The translations under genes were made by a program, and so were the position numbers. DNA of 37,470 nucleotides, taken from IMG/VR virus record IMGVR_UViG_3300037635_003524, positions 1 through 37,470 of that record; one strand, written 5' to 3'. The notes under the pieces are model-generated. The model worked only from the letters and a program-made list of their open reading frames with translations, searched no databases and had not been told where the DNA came from. The first letter of the stretch is position 1. Each line of letters starts with the position of its first letter. Origin of the DNA: a virus. This document shows, piece by piece, positions 23,411 through 29,838 of the stretch.

Positions 23411-23652
23411 TGAGAAGACGCACACTTGCCGAAGCACTGAGCATTCTACCCGAACCACTTGCGACGAGAGCAATACGCCAAGCCAACCCTGAGCGTTTTA
23501 CCGCAAGGGTGGATTCTATCTATGACGCTGTTGCAGGCTTCGCTGATTGGTCTAAAACCCCGGAAGGGCTTGAGTTTTGGATCGAAGTCAGCGAGGCAAT
23601 TGACCATGACGAAATTAACGAAGAAAAGATTAACCAACTACTGAACCTATGA
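23410..23652 (+). CDS. Small conserved protein of the recombination block
   Basis: The 80-residue product (MRRRTLAEALSILPEPLATR) ends with FADWSKTPEGLEFWIEVSEAI, a pattern common in short phage proteins of recombination and replication blocks; function unknown. It sits between the annealase and exonuclease genes with one- and four-base overlaps, so it is co-translated with them. Confidence 0.7.
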   Translation: MRRRTLAEALSILPEPLATRAIRQANPERFTARVDSIYDAVAGFADWSKTPEGLEFWIEVSEAIDHDEINEEKINQLLNL

Positions 23653-24848
23653 AAGACCCATTTGAAAACATCATTTACCCGACAAATCCCCGAAACGAGA
23701 TCGTGATCGGTATGCCAGACACTGAGTATCGATCTGCTGACGGATTGTCACCTAGCGGCCTCAAGAAGGCAGTCGAAGACCTTGGCGGGTTTGGCGAGCC
23801 AAAAGGCTCCGCTGCCCGTCTTCGGTCATACCTTGCCGGAGAAATTGAAAACAAACGATCTAAAGCTCTTGGTCTTGGGACGCTCGCGCACAGGCTAATC
23901 CTTGAGTCTGACGAGTTCATCGTCATCAACGACGAACGCCGCAAAGAGATGGAGGCTTCTAGGTTGGCGCGCAAACGTGACCAGCTTTTTGCGGATTATT
24001 CAGCGCGCAAATTTATGTGTAATTTTGCCGAAGCCAAAGCATTCAAGGTAGACAATGGCCGCACTCCTGACGAGTCAGAGCAAAAGGTTTTGATTAGGTC
24101 ACGCATTGAACGAGAGCTGGCCGCTGATTCTGGTCTAAACAAGAACTCTAAAGAGATGCTAGATCTATCAGAGACCGCTCTGGTGCTTGATGATAGTTAT
24201 GCCGACCACAAGACTGTTATTGGCATGAAAGACGCGCTGGATTATGCGCCGATGAATTACGAAGCGAGGGAGGTGCTTGCAGACATCGATCAAAAAGAAA
24301 AACGGGTTGAGGTCAGCATTTTCTGCGTTGTTGATATTACGGTCGCGCCCGGTGTGACTATCCCGGTGCAGATGAAAGGTCGGCCTGATCTTGTCCTCAA
24401 GGGCGACACGCTCCACGATTACAAGACTTGCCGCTCTATCCATATTGAGGATTTTAGCAAGGAATCGATTAAGCGAGGTTATTTCTTTTCGATGGCGATC
24501 TATTTGGAAATGCTTAGGCAGTTAGCGACCAAAGTGCCGAAAGATCTTTGTGAGCTTTACAGCCTACCTGATAAGCGCAAGGCCGTATTGTTAGCCCAAG
24601 AGACAACTGCACCCTTTGAGGCTTACCCGTACGAGATCCCTGACGCGCATCTAGTCGCTGGTTGGCATTGTGCTGATATGGCGCTGAAAGATGTCTGCAA
24701 ACGCTACCTAGCCGATCGTAAGGGCGAAAAGGACGCTTGGAAGACTTGCATTGATCCGGTTTTACTTGATCCGCTGTTTCCGGCGTCAATTTCTTACATC
24801 ATCCAAGAACTTGCAGGCACTGAGCCAAAAGGAGGCGCTGATGAGTGA
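23649..24848 (+). CDS. PD-(D/E)XK exonuclease (RecE/DUF3799-like)
   Basis: The 399-residue product has a conserved LGLGTLAHRLILE near residue 76-86 and an active-site array Glu220, Asp246 in KGRPDLVL, and Asp256-Tyr-Lys258 in HDYKT, followed by FFSMAIYLEML. This is the pattern of the lambda-exonuclease/RecE-like superfamily. It probably digests 5' ends of double-stranded DNA and hands single strands to the ERF annealase two genes upstream. It overlaps the next gene, whose start lies within its last three codons. Confidence 0.83.
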   Translation: MKDPFENIIYPTNPRNEIVIGMPDTEYRSADGLSPSGLKKAVEDLGGFGEPKGSAARLRSYLAGEIENKRSKALGLGTLAHRLILESDEFIVINDERRKEMEASRLARKRDQLFADYSARKFMCNFAEAKAFKVDNGRTPDESEQKVLIRSRIERELAADSGLNKNSKEMLDLSETALVLDDSYADHKTVIGMKDALDYAPMNYEAREVLADIDQKEKRVEVSIFCVVDITVAPGVTIPVQMKGRPDLVLKGDTLHDYKTCRSIHIEDFSKESIKRGYFFSMAIYLEMLRQLATKVPKDLCELYSLPDKRKAVLLAQETTAPFEAYPYEIPDAHLVAGWHCADMALKDVCKRYLADRKGEKDAWKTCIDPVLLDPLFPASISYIIQELAGTEPKGGADE

Positions 24849-25248
24849 GATCTTTAGCGAAACTGTCTTTCTCCCGTTTGAGATTAGCAACAAGAACAAC
24901 GGTCAGGGACGGTCATGGCATGGATCAGCAAAAGATCGTAAACGGTTCGAGTTTGAGATTAAATCTCTCGGCTTAGTTAGAACTCCTTATCTTTTCCCGG
25001 TCAACGTTCACGTTGTGCGTGTCCTAGGCAAAGGTCAAAGGTTCTGGGACTCCAGCAGCGTGCTGCGTGGCAACTATAAGCAGCTAGAAGACGCTCTGGT
25101 TGCTTGCGGGTGGTTTACTGATGATTCCATGACATTCATCAAGCGCACGTCTTCAGATCAGGACTCTACAAGGCGCGAGCAAGGGCCAGCGGTAGAGCTA
25201 ACGATTACGGAAGCCGGAGCGTTTGAGCAGGAAGGAGGGCGCAAGTGA
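24841..25248 (+). CDS. RusA-like Holliday junction endonuclease
   Basis: The ATG at 24841 follows a strong Shine-Dalgarno (AAAGGAGG), the best one I saw in the window, and gives 135 residues. The fold signature fits RusA: FLPFEISNKNNGQGRSWHG, a central VNVHVVRVLGKGQRFWD with Asp70, LEDALVACGWFTDDS with Asp84 and Asp94-Asp95. In E. coli RusA the site includes Asp70, Asp72, Lys76 and Asp91; here position 72 is serine. The role would be cutting branched recombination intermediates. Activity is uncertain because of this change. Confidence 0.6.
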   Translation: MSEIFSETVFLPFEISNKNNGQGRSWHGSAKDRKRFEFEIKSLGLVRTPYLFPVNVHVVRVLGKGQRFWDSSSVLRGNYKQLEDALVACGWFTDDSMTFIKRTSSDQDSTRREQGPAVELTITEAGAFEQEGGRK

Positions 25249-25550
25249 TCCCTGATCTTTTTGACGAGTGGCAAGATGTTTGCCAAAACAAGCACCAAGG
25301 CAATGAGCAATCTGCCGAAGCCTTTCAGACAAAAGTTAAACCAACTCTAAGGCAACGACAAATTGAGGTATTGCTTGCAATAAACAACGCCGGAAATCAA
25401 GGGCTTACGTGTAAAGAGCTTGCCAAGGATTGGGGAATCGGCATGAATGCGATCAGTGGACGATTCTCAGAGCTGAAAAGGCTAGGCGAAATACAGCCAG
25501 CCGGATCATCACGAGATGGATCAAGACCCTACAAAACTACACAAAAATGA
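25245..25550 (+). CDS. Winged-helix DNA-binding protein
   Basis: A GTG start overlaps the previous stop. The 101-residue product has a winged-helix pattern in its C-terminal half: RQRQIEVLLAINNAGNQGLTCKELAKDWGIGMNAISGRFSELKRLGEIQ, then basic sequence SRDGSRPYKTTQK. It probably binds DNA and could regulate the early block or assist replication initiation. The next gene overlaps by four bases. Confidence 0.7.
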   Translation: MIPDLFDEWQDVCQNKHQGNEQSAEAFQTKVKPTLRQRQIEVLLAINNAGNQGLTCKELAKDWGIGMNAISGRFSELKRLGEIQPAGSSRDGSRPYKTTQK

Positions 25551-26350
25551 ACTACTTGAACATAAACACAGATATTTTGAGATCTGAGGACTACCTAGGT
25601 GCTGAACCTGTTGAGCGAGCAACTTGGCTCAATCTCCTTGGCTGGTGTGCGTCTCAAGAAAACGGTGGCGTCATCAAAGACGCAACGAGTTGGAAGTGCC
25701 GAAAGTGGCAACAGATTGCAGGCGTCACTCTTTTTGAGGTAACGACTGAAAGCGCGCTCTATTATTTTGATAAAGAAGGGAATTTGGTTGTCAACTACTA
25801 CCCAAAGAGCATGGAGCAAACAGCAATTGCCCGCCGGGAAGCTGGCAGAAAGGGCGGTAAATCAACCTCAGAAGCAAAGGTGAAAGCCGCTCAGGTAAAT
25901 GGCTCTAAGCAAAACCCAAACAAACCGCCCAAGCAAAAGCCAAGCAAAAGCCCAACGAAAGATAAAGAAAAGAAAGATAAGGGAAGGGAAGATAAAGAAA
26001 AGAAAGATACACCCCCTCAGTCCCCCAAGGGGGGATGTCCTTCCGTTTCTGAGATGATTGAGGTTATCCCGGCAGAGTTTGACGAGAGAAAAGCCAACGC
26101 CGCCAAAGAATGGGCATTTGATAAACAGGCTCGCTCGATTAAGAAAAGCCGATTCCAGAGCCTGACGGCTTGGGAGAAGTCATTGAAAAGAATGAATCTC
26201 TACCCTACCCCGGTTTTGACTGACGCGATAGATAGAGCGATCGCAGCGGGCTGGCTTGGTTGGGAACAAGAACAAATTAAGCCTTTACAAATCAAGGATG
26301 AGCAAACAAACCTAGAAAACTGGTCAACCAATGGAATCAAAACCCTCTAA
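25547..26350 (+). CDS. Replication initiator-like protein with basic linker
   Basis: The ATG at 25547 was chosen since it overlaps the previous stop; 267 residues. The N-terminal 90 residues form a probable winged-helix domain (ERATWLNLLGWCASQENGGVI, WKCRKWQQIAGVTLFEV, LVVNYYPKSMEQ), a type found in phage replication proteins that precede a DnaC-like loader. A very basic, repetitive Lys/Asp/Glu linker (KPSKSPTKDKEKKDKGREDK) follows, then a helical C-terminus. It probably recognises the phage origin and recruits the loader encoded next. No iteron array was found within the gene apart from a purine-rich stretch near 25960-26010. Confidence 0.68.
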   Translation: MNYLNINTDILRSEDYLGAEPVERATWLNLLGWCASQENGGVIKDATSWKCRKWQQIAGVTLFEVTTESALYYFDKEGNLVVNYYPKSMEQTAIARREAGRKGGKSTSEAKVKAAQVNGSKQNPNKPPKQKPSKSPTKDKEKKDKGREDKEKKDTPPQSPKGGCPSVSEMIEVIPAEFDERKANAAKEWAFDKQARSIKKSRFQSLTAWEKSLKRMNLYPTPVLTDAIDRAIAAGWLGWEQEQIKPLQIKDEQTNLENWSTNGIKTL

Positions 26351-26921
26351 AACACAAGTCCGAAAATGGCTGAAGAAGTGGAAATTCCCACGCCGCCACA
26401 TTGAGAAGCTGGAATTCATGCACGGCCCTAGCCTAGACATGGCAGAGAAGCACGTTGCTCGCGTTCTGTCGGGCGATCTTCTTTGCATCCTATGCGGTCA
26501 CCGTGGGCCGGGTAAGACGCAAATGGCGGCATTCTGGGGCCAAAGCGTGGCGACTGACATGAAGCGCGCGCGCTATTACAAATGTCACGATCTGCTCTGT
26601 AAGATCCGAGAGCAGTTTGACAAAGATAGGCACAGGAGCGATTCAGCCAGAGAGGAGCTAGAGGTGGCGAAGAAATGCCATTTCCTCGTGCTTGACGAGT
26701 GGTCTGAGCTTGCCGGGACGGAATGGGAGAAGCGAACGCTGACAAATCTGATCGATCATCGATACGACGAAAAGCTTTCGACCGTGATCATTACGAATCA
26801 CAGCCCGTCTGAGGCGATTGTTGCTGTTGGCGAGAGCATTTGGAACCGAGCAGAAGAGACTGGCGGCATTCTGCTATGCGACTGGCAGAGCTATCGTAAA
26901 CACAAAAACGAAATTGAATGA
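26331..26921 (+). CDS. DnaC-like helicase loader (AAA+ ATPase)
   Basis: The 196-residue product has Walker A GHRGPGKT at 56-63, Walker B FLVLDEW at 118-124, and a sensor-1 VIITNHS near residue 150. These are the marks of DnaC/DnaI-type loaders, which place the host replicative helicase on DNA. The adjacent initiator gene overlaps its start by 20 bases. The N-terminal region is highly basic (KTQVRKWLKKWKFPRRH). Together with the initiator and SSB it forms a theta-type replication module. Confidence 0.82.
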   Translation: MESKPSKTQVRKWLKKWKFPRRHIEKLEFMHGPSLDMAEKHVARVLSGDLLCILCGHRGPGKTQMAAFWGQSVATDMKRARYYKCHDLLCKIREQFDKDRHRSDSAREELEVAKKCHFLVLDEWSELAGTEWEKRTLTNLIDHRYDEKLSTVIITNHSPSEAIVAVGESIWNRAEETGGILLCDWQSYRKHKNEIE

Positions 26922-27235
26922 CCAAACGAATCAAAGACACGATTGTTGCTAGTCGAATCATTGAGGCCGTTTGTGAGTCGGCTGAGATAGAGCCGGGGGA
27001 AATGCTGTCATACACAAGACAATGGCGCGTCTCCTATCCGAGGTTTGCCGCTATGATCCTGATCCGGCGGCACACATTTATGAGTTTGCACGACATTGGT
27101 AAGATATTTAAAATCAATCACGCAAATGTTTGCTATGCGCTGCGCAAGCTTGCAACGTCAAAACCGGGCGACCGAATGGCGGCGACATACGAAGCAGCAG
27201 AGCAGGCGATCATTCAACGAAACAACAATCTATGA
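26918..27235 (+). CDS. DnaA domain IV-like DNA-binding protein
   Basis: The 105-residue product resembles the C-terminal DNA-binding domain of DnaA alone: YPRFAAMILIRRHTFMSLHDIGKIFKINHANVCYALRKL is the characteristic helix-turn-helix region, where bacterial DnaA reads SL..IG..F..RDHSTV..A. Asn-His-Ala-Asn replaces the usual Arg-Asp-His. It lacks any ATPase domain. It may bind the phage or host origin to redirect initiation. It is overlapped by the loader and the SSB gene by four bases each. Confidence 0.7.
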   Translation: MTKRIKDTIVASRIIEAVCESAEIEPGEMLSYTRQWRVSYPRFAAMILIRRHTFMSLHDIGKIFKINHANVCYALRKLATSKPGDRMAATYEAAEQAIIQRNNNL

Positions 27236-27615
27236 ACCTAAACAAAACGATAATTGCCGGACGGCTTACCCGTGACCCAGAACTAAAGGCACTTCCAAAT
27301 GGAAACTCAGTGACTGAGCTAGGGTTAGCAGTAAACCAACGAACCAAAAAGGGAGAGGAATGGGTTGATGATCCAATCTTTCTCGATGTGTCAGTCTGGG
27401 GACGGCAGGCAGAGAATGCTTGCCAGTATCTCAAGAAAGGCTCTGTCGCGCTTGTAGAGGGGCGGCTCACTATGGATCAATGGGAAGACAAGCAAAGCGG
27501 TCAAAAGCGCAGCAAAATCAAGATCACAGCTCAAAATCTGCAATTTGGGCCAAAACTTGAAGGTCAAACCCAATCAGGTGCATCGGTTGCCAGTGGTGAC
27601 GAGATACCATTTTAA
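27232..27615 (+). CDS. ssb: Single-stranded DNA-binding protein
   Basis: The ATG at 27232 was chosen since it overlaps the previous stop (ATGA). The 127-residue product has the SSB OB-fold pattern: NKTIIAGRLTRDPELKALPNGNSVTELGLAVNQ, then FLDVSVWGRQAENACQYLKKGSVALVEGRL and a C-terminal acidic tip, DEIPF, which in bacterial SSBs recruits partner proteins. It would protect single strands during replication and ERF recombination. The last base is shared with the next start (TAATG). Confidence 0.9.
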   Translation: MNLNKTIIAGRLTRDPELKALPNGNSVTELGLAVNQRTKKGEEWVDDPIFLDVSVWGRQAENACQYLKKGSVALVEGRLTMDQWEDKQSGQKRSKIKITAQNLQFGPKLEGQTQSGASVASGDEIPF

Positions 27616-27839
27616 TGGGTTACAACGAATATCATCCAACTTTGCAGGAGCACTTTATTCACAAGAAAAAGGCGCAACGGCAAATTGGGACTTGTAAGAT
27701 CTGCAAAAAAATGCCGATCCTGACGTATGAACCCGGTTGTTTGTCAGCTTGGTGCAATTGTAAAACGTGGAAATCCCACGAAGAAGATCGCATTGAGCTT
27801 GCTGCAATCATCCAGCGCGACCTTGAAACCATGACCTAA
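27615..27839 (+). CDS. Small zinc-ribbon-like protein
   Basis: The 74-residue product has CKICKK followed by GCLSAWCNC, giving a likely four-cysteine zinc-binding unit. Not otherwise recognised. It shares a start-stop junction with the SSB gene and another with the next gene, so it is co-expressed with the replication genes. Function unknown. Confidence 0.65.
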   Translation: MGYNEYHPTLQEHFIHKKKAQRQIGTCKICKKMPILTYEPGCLSAWCNCKTWKSHEEDRIELAAIIQRDLETMT

Positions 27840-28093
27840 TGTCAGACCCAGAAGAGAGCCTCAGCCATTTAAGAAAGGAGCATCATGTCTCTTGGGAAGA
27901 AGGGCGGGGCTACTTTCTGCGAGTCACAGTCATTTGGTCAACTAAGGTCGTCGGTAAACGAATTAAGGTCAGGCTAAGAACTAGAGATCTTGATGAGGCG
28001 ATCGCCCGGCGTGATACAATTATCGCAGCTTATTGCGCGCTAGGTTTTGAGACTGGCTTGAAAGGCGAGCTTACGCTAAAGCCAAAAAAGTGA
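27839..28093 (+). CDS. Small basic protein, possible DNA-binding
   Basis: The 84-residue product carries GYFLRVTVIWSTKVVGKRIKVRLRTRDLDEAIARRD, which resembles the arm-type DNA-binding segment of tyrosine integrases and AP2-like folds (three strands then a helix). No catalytic integrase domain is present anywhere in the window, so it is not an integrase by itself; it may be a stand-alone DNA-binding protein. It is the last gene of the replication block. Confidence 0.55.
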   Translation: MSDPEESLSHLRKEHHVSWEEGRGYFLRVTVIWSTKVVGKRIKVRLRTRDLDEAIARRDTIIAAYCALGFETGLKGELTLKPKK

Positions 28094-28120
28094 AATATTG
28101 ATTACTATTGAAATTAAGGG

Positions 28121-28150
28121 TTGACCTTAATCAAGGTTTGAGCTTTGCTT
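28121..28150 (+). promoter_or_regulatory. Promoter-like element, copy 1 (TTGAC-N3-AATCAAG family)
   Basis: TTGAC, three bases, AATCAAG, three bases, TG, one base, GCTTTGCTT. It matches the element at 29010 at 23 of 30 positions with equal spacing. TTGA and TCAA, six bases apart, form an inverted repeat overlapping the -35-like box, as an operator would. The start codon at 28159 lies 38 bases from the first T, implying a very short leader if this is a promoter. Confidence 0.5.
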
Positions 28151-28158
28151 TGGTTGTT

Positions 28159-28389
28159 ATGAAAACACAACTATCCAAACCAGCAAGATGGTCATCAAAC
28201 GGCGAAAGCTTCAGTCAATTTCACGTTGTATCTGGCGCGCCAACTGACCAAGATTTAGACGAACTTTTTAAGTCTAGATGTCATTGCTCGCATGATTGTT
28301 GCGGTCACACTCATACCTATGTGAGTTTAGTCAGAGAAATTAACGATGACAAAGTTGCTGTGATTCAGCGCGGGTTTATCAACGTTTAA
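28159..28389 (+). CDS. Small Cys/His-rich protein, first gene of moron-like cassette
   Basis: The ATG at 28159 was chosen (MKTQLSKPARWSSNGESFSQ); an earlier TTG would overlap the promoter-like element. The 76-residue product has a CHCSHDCCGHTHTY cluster that looks metal-binding, flanked by FHVVSGAPTDQDLDELFKSR and REINDDKVAVIQRGFI. I do not recognise it. It has its own promoter-like element and terminator, typical of an accessory gene. Confidence 0.6.
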   Translation: MKTQLSKPARWSSNGESFSQFHVVSGAPTDQDLDELFKSRCHCSHDCCGHTHTYVSLVREINDDKVAVIQRGFINV

Positions 28390-28405
28390 TAAAATTAAAC
28401 CAAGG

Positions 28406-28430
28406 CCGGGGGTAATACCCCGGTTTTTTT
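28406..28430 (+). terminator. Rho-independent terminator
   Basis: A perfect six-pair stem CCGGGG/CCCCGG with loop GTAATA is followed by seven T residues, 16 bases after the stop of the Cys/His-rich gene. Confidence 0.9.
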
Positions 28431-28451
28431 GTGCCTAAATGCTTTTTATTG

Positions 28452-28481
28452 TGGACAAGAATCAAGCGAGCGCCTACCCTT
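28452..28481 (+). promoter_or_regulatory. Promoter-like element, copy 2 (degenerate)
   Basis: TGGAC, three bases, AATCAAG, aligned with the copies at 28121 and 29010. It keeps all seven bases of AATCAAG and four of TTGAC; the GCTTTGCTT block is weaker (five of nine). The next start codon, at 28490, again lies 38 bases from the first base, as with copy 1. Confidence 0.4.
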
Positions 28482-28489
28482 CTGGAGTT

Positions 28490-29002
28490 ATGACAAATAC
28501 AACTACTACCGAAGCCCCTAAAGTAACTCAGATTTTTACCCAAATTATCGAAAATTACGGCGCGCACGATTGGGATGGTGAAGGCGAATGCCCTCAATAT
28601 TGGAAAAAGAAAGGCGGAAACACGTTTCTTCTTACGGAGGAAATTGATCCGATTGCGTTTGCTAAAGCAATTACCCGCAAAGATGAGTATTTCTCAGAAT
28701 TTGTTATCGGAGTAGAAGAAGTGGAAAATTGGTTTGATGGTATTGATCTAACTTTAGACAATTGGACAATTGTCGGTAAGCCAAAGCCGTCAAACCGTCA
28801 CACCTTTGTGGATCGCCACCCCGGTGATTTTAGATTGCAGACTGCTGTATCTCACGAAATCGGTGCTTTCCACCCTAGTATTAAAACCAGATACACTGAG
28901 ACAATTATCGACGCAGGCGGCAACGAACTTAGGTCGGTTGTTCGTTACGAAAACCAAAAGGGGCAGACCTTTGCCGCTAAGGATTGGAAGAAATTCGTGT
29001 AA
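28490..29002 (+). CDS. Hypothetical protein, second gene of moron-like cassette
   Basis: The ATG at 28490 was chosen since it sits 38 bases from the promoter-like element and begins the charged protein proper (MTNTTTTEAPKVTQIFTQII). The 170-residue product is soluble and acidic, with HDWDGEGECPQYWKKKGGNTFLL and SHEIGAFHPSIKTRYTETIIDAGG segments. I do not recognise it. The HEIG here is not a full HExxH. It is flanked by a terminator upstream and another at 29105. Confidence 0.65.
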   Translation: MTNTTTTEAPKVTQIFTQIIENYGAHDWDGEGECPQYWKKKGGNTFLLTEEIDPIAFAKAITRKDEYFSEFVIGVEEVENWFDGIDLTLDNWTIVGKPKPSNRHTFVDRHPGDFRLQTAVSHEIGAFHPSIKTRYTETIIDAGGNELRSVVRYENQKGQTFAAKDWKKFV

Positions 29003-29009
29003 TTCGTCA

Positions 29010-29039
29010 TTGACGCAAATCAAGAAATGCGCTTTGCTT
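29010..29039 (+). promoter_or_regulatory. Promoter-like element, copy 3
   Basis: The same motif as at 28121 (TTGAC, three bases, AATCAAG, three bases, TG, one base, GCTTTGCTT), eight bases after the preceding stop. No ORF follows at the 38-base distance seen for copies 1 and 2; a terminator occurs about 65 bases downstream, so transcription from here would give a short RNA unless it reads through. Confidence 0.45.
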
Positions 29040-29104
29040 AAAAACATCAAGACGGCTGGCATCCTACTACCGATCTTTAAGACGATTTTAAACTAACTTT
29101 GACA

Positions 29105-29127
29105 CCCCGGAAAGACGGGGATTTTTT
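29105..29127 (+). terminator. Rho-independent terminator before the packaging genes
   Basis: Stem CCCCG/CGGGG with loop GAAAGA, then ATTTTTT. It ends six bases before the ATG of the RHH gene at 29133. Confidence 0.85.
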
Positions 29128-29132
29128 ATATT

Positions 29133-29327
29133 ATGAAGGTAACAAATACACATGGAGGAGCCCGCAAAGGGGCAGGCAGACCCAAGGGCTCAGGCAAGGG
29201 GCGTACAGTAGTCACAAGGTCCGTTAGCATGAAACCAGAGATATGGGCCGAGATCGATAGGCTTAGAGGTAGCCAATCAAGAGGCGTCTATCTTTCTGAT
29301 AAGATCCTGACATCAATCAACGTTTAA
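29133..29327 (+). CDS. Ribbon-helix-helix-like DNA-binding protein
   Basis: The 64-residue product begins with a GGARKGAGRPKGSGKG basic motif and continues VVTRSVSMKPEIWAEIDRLRG, a pattern typical of small RHH DNA-binding proteins found just before phage terminase genes. It may bind the packaging region or regulate the late genes. It starts directly after a terminator and precedes the small terminase gene by four bases. No Shine-Dalgarno sequence is visible. Confidence 0.7.
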   Translation: MKVTNTHGGARKGAGRPKGSGKGRTVVTRSVSMKPEIWAEIDRLRGSQSRGVYLSDKILTSINV

Positions 29328-29331
29328 GCTT

Positions 29332-29838
29332 ATGGAGAAGAAGAGGAAGCGAGGAGGCCAGACAGTTTACACAGAAGAGAAAGCTGAGGAGATACTTGCA
29401 AGACTGTCAGAAGGGGAATCGTTGCGCTCAATATGCAAAGACGATCACCTTCCTGCTGCCAGCTCTGTCATCGGATGGGTCATGGATGATCGCGAGGGCT
29501 TTAAAGAACAATACGCCCGCGCGAGAAAGATCCAAGGTGATGTTTTGTTTGATAAGCTCATTGAGCTATCACAGAAGGCATTCCAGAACGCAACAGGAGC
29601 GCCCGGCACAGGTGAAGCCAGCGCCAAGGTGCAGGCGATTAGGCTGGAAGTGGACGCGCTTAAATGGAGCTTATCAAAGCTGCATCCTGAGCGGTATTCT
29701 GATTTCCGTCGAAACGAACTGACCGGGAAGGCCGGGGGGCCAATCAAACAGGAGGCATCGTTTTTGCTTACCAAGGAAGACGAGGAGAAGATCAGGCAGA
29801 TTGCTGATACGCGCAACAAAATCAAGGATGAGAGCTAA
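29332..29838 (+). CDS. terS: Terminase small subunit
   Basis: The 168-residue product fits the Sf6-like small terminase: HTH segment YTEEKAEEILARLSEGESLRSICKDDHLP near residue 13, VIGWVMDDREGFKEQYARAR, then oligomerisation helices with VDALKWSLSKLHPERYSD. It recognises the packaging start and activates the large subunit. The next gene begins with GTG immediately after its stop. Confidence 0.85.
   Translation: MEKKRKRGGQTVYTEEKAEEILARLSEGESLRSICKDDHLPAASSVIGWVMDDREGFKEQYARARKIQGDVLFDKLIELSQKAFQNATGAPGTGEASAKVQAIRLEVDALKWSLSKLHPERYSDFRRNELTGKAGGPIKQEASFLLTKEDEEKIRQIADTRNKIKDES

Noticed and set aside
25940-26012. Origin iterons in the initiator gene
   Set aside because: The purine-rich repetition encodes a Lys/Asp/Glu linker and lacks regular spacing.
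27839-28093. Truncated tyrosine integrase
   Set aside because: Only an arm-like DNA-binding segment is present; no catalytic Arg/His/Tyr domain follows.
28490-29002. Metallopeptidase motif in SHEIGAFHP
   Set aside because: It lacks the HExxH second histidine at the right spacing and no third ligand is evident.
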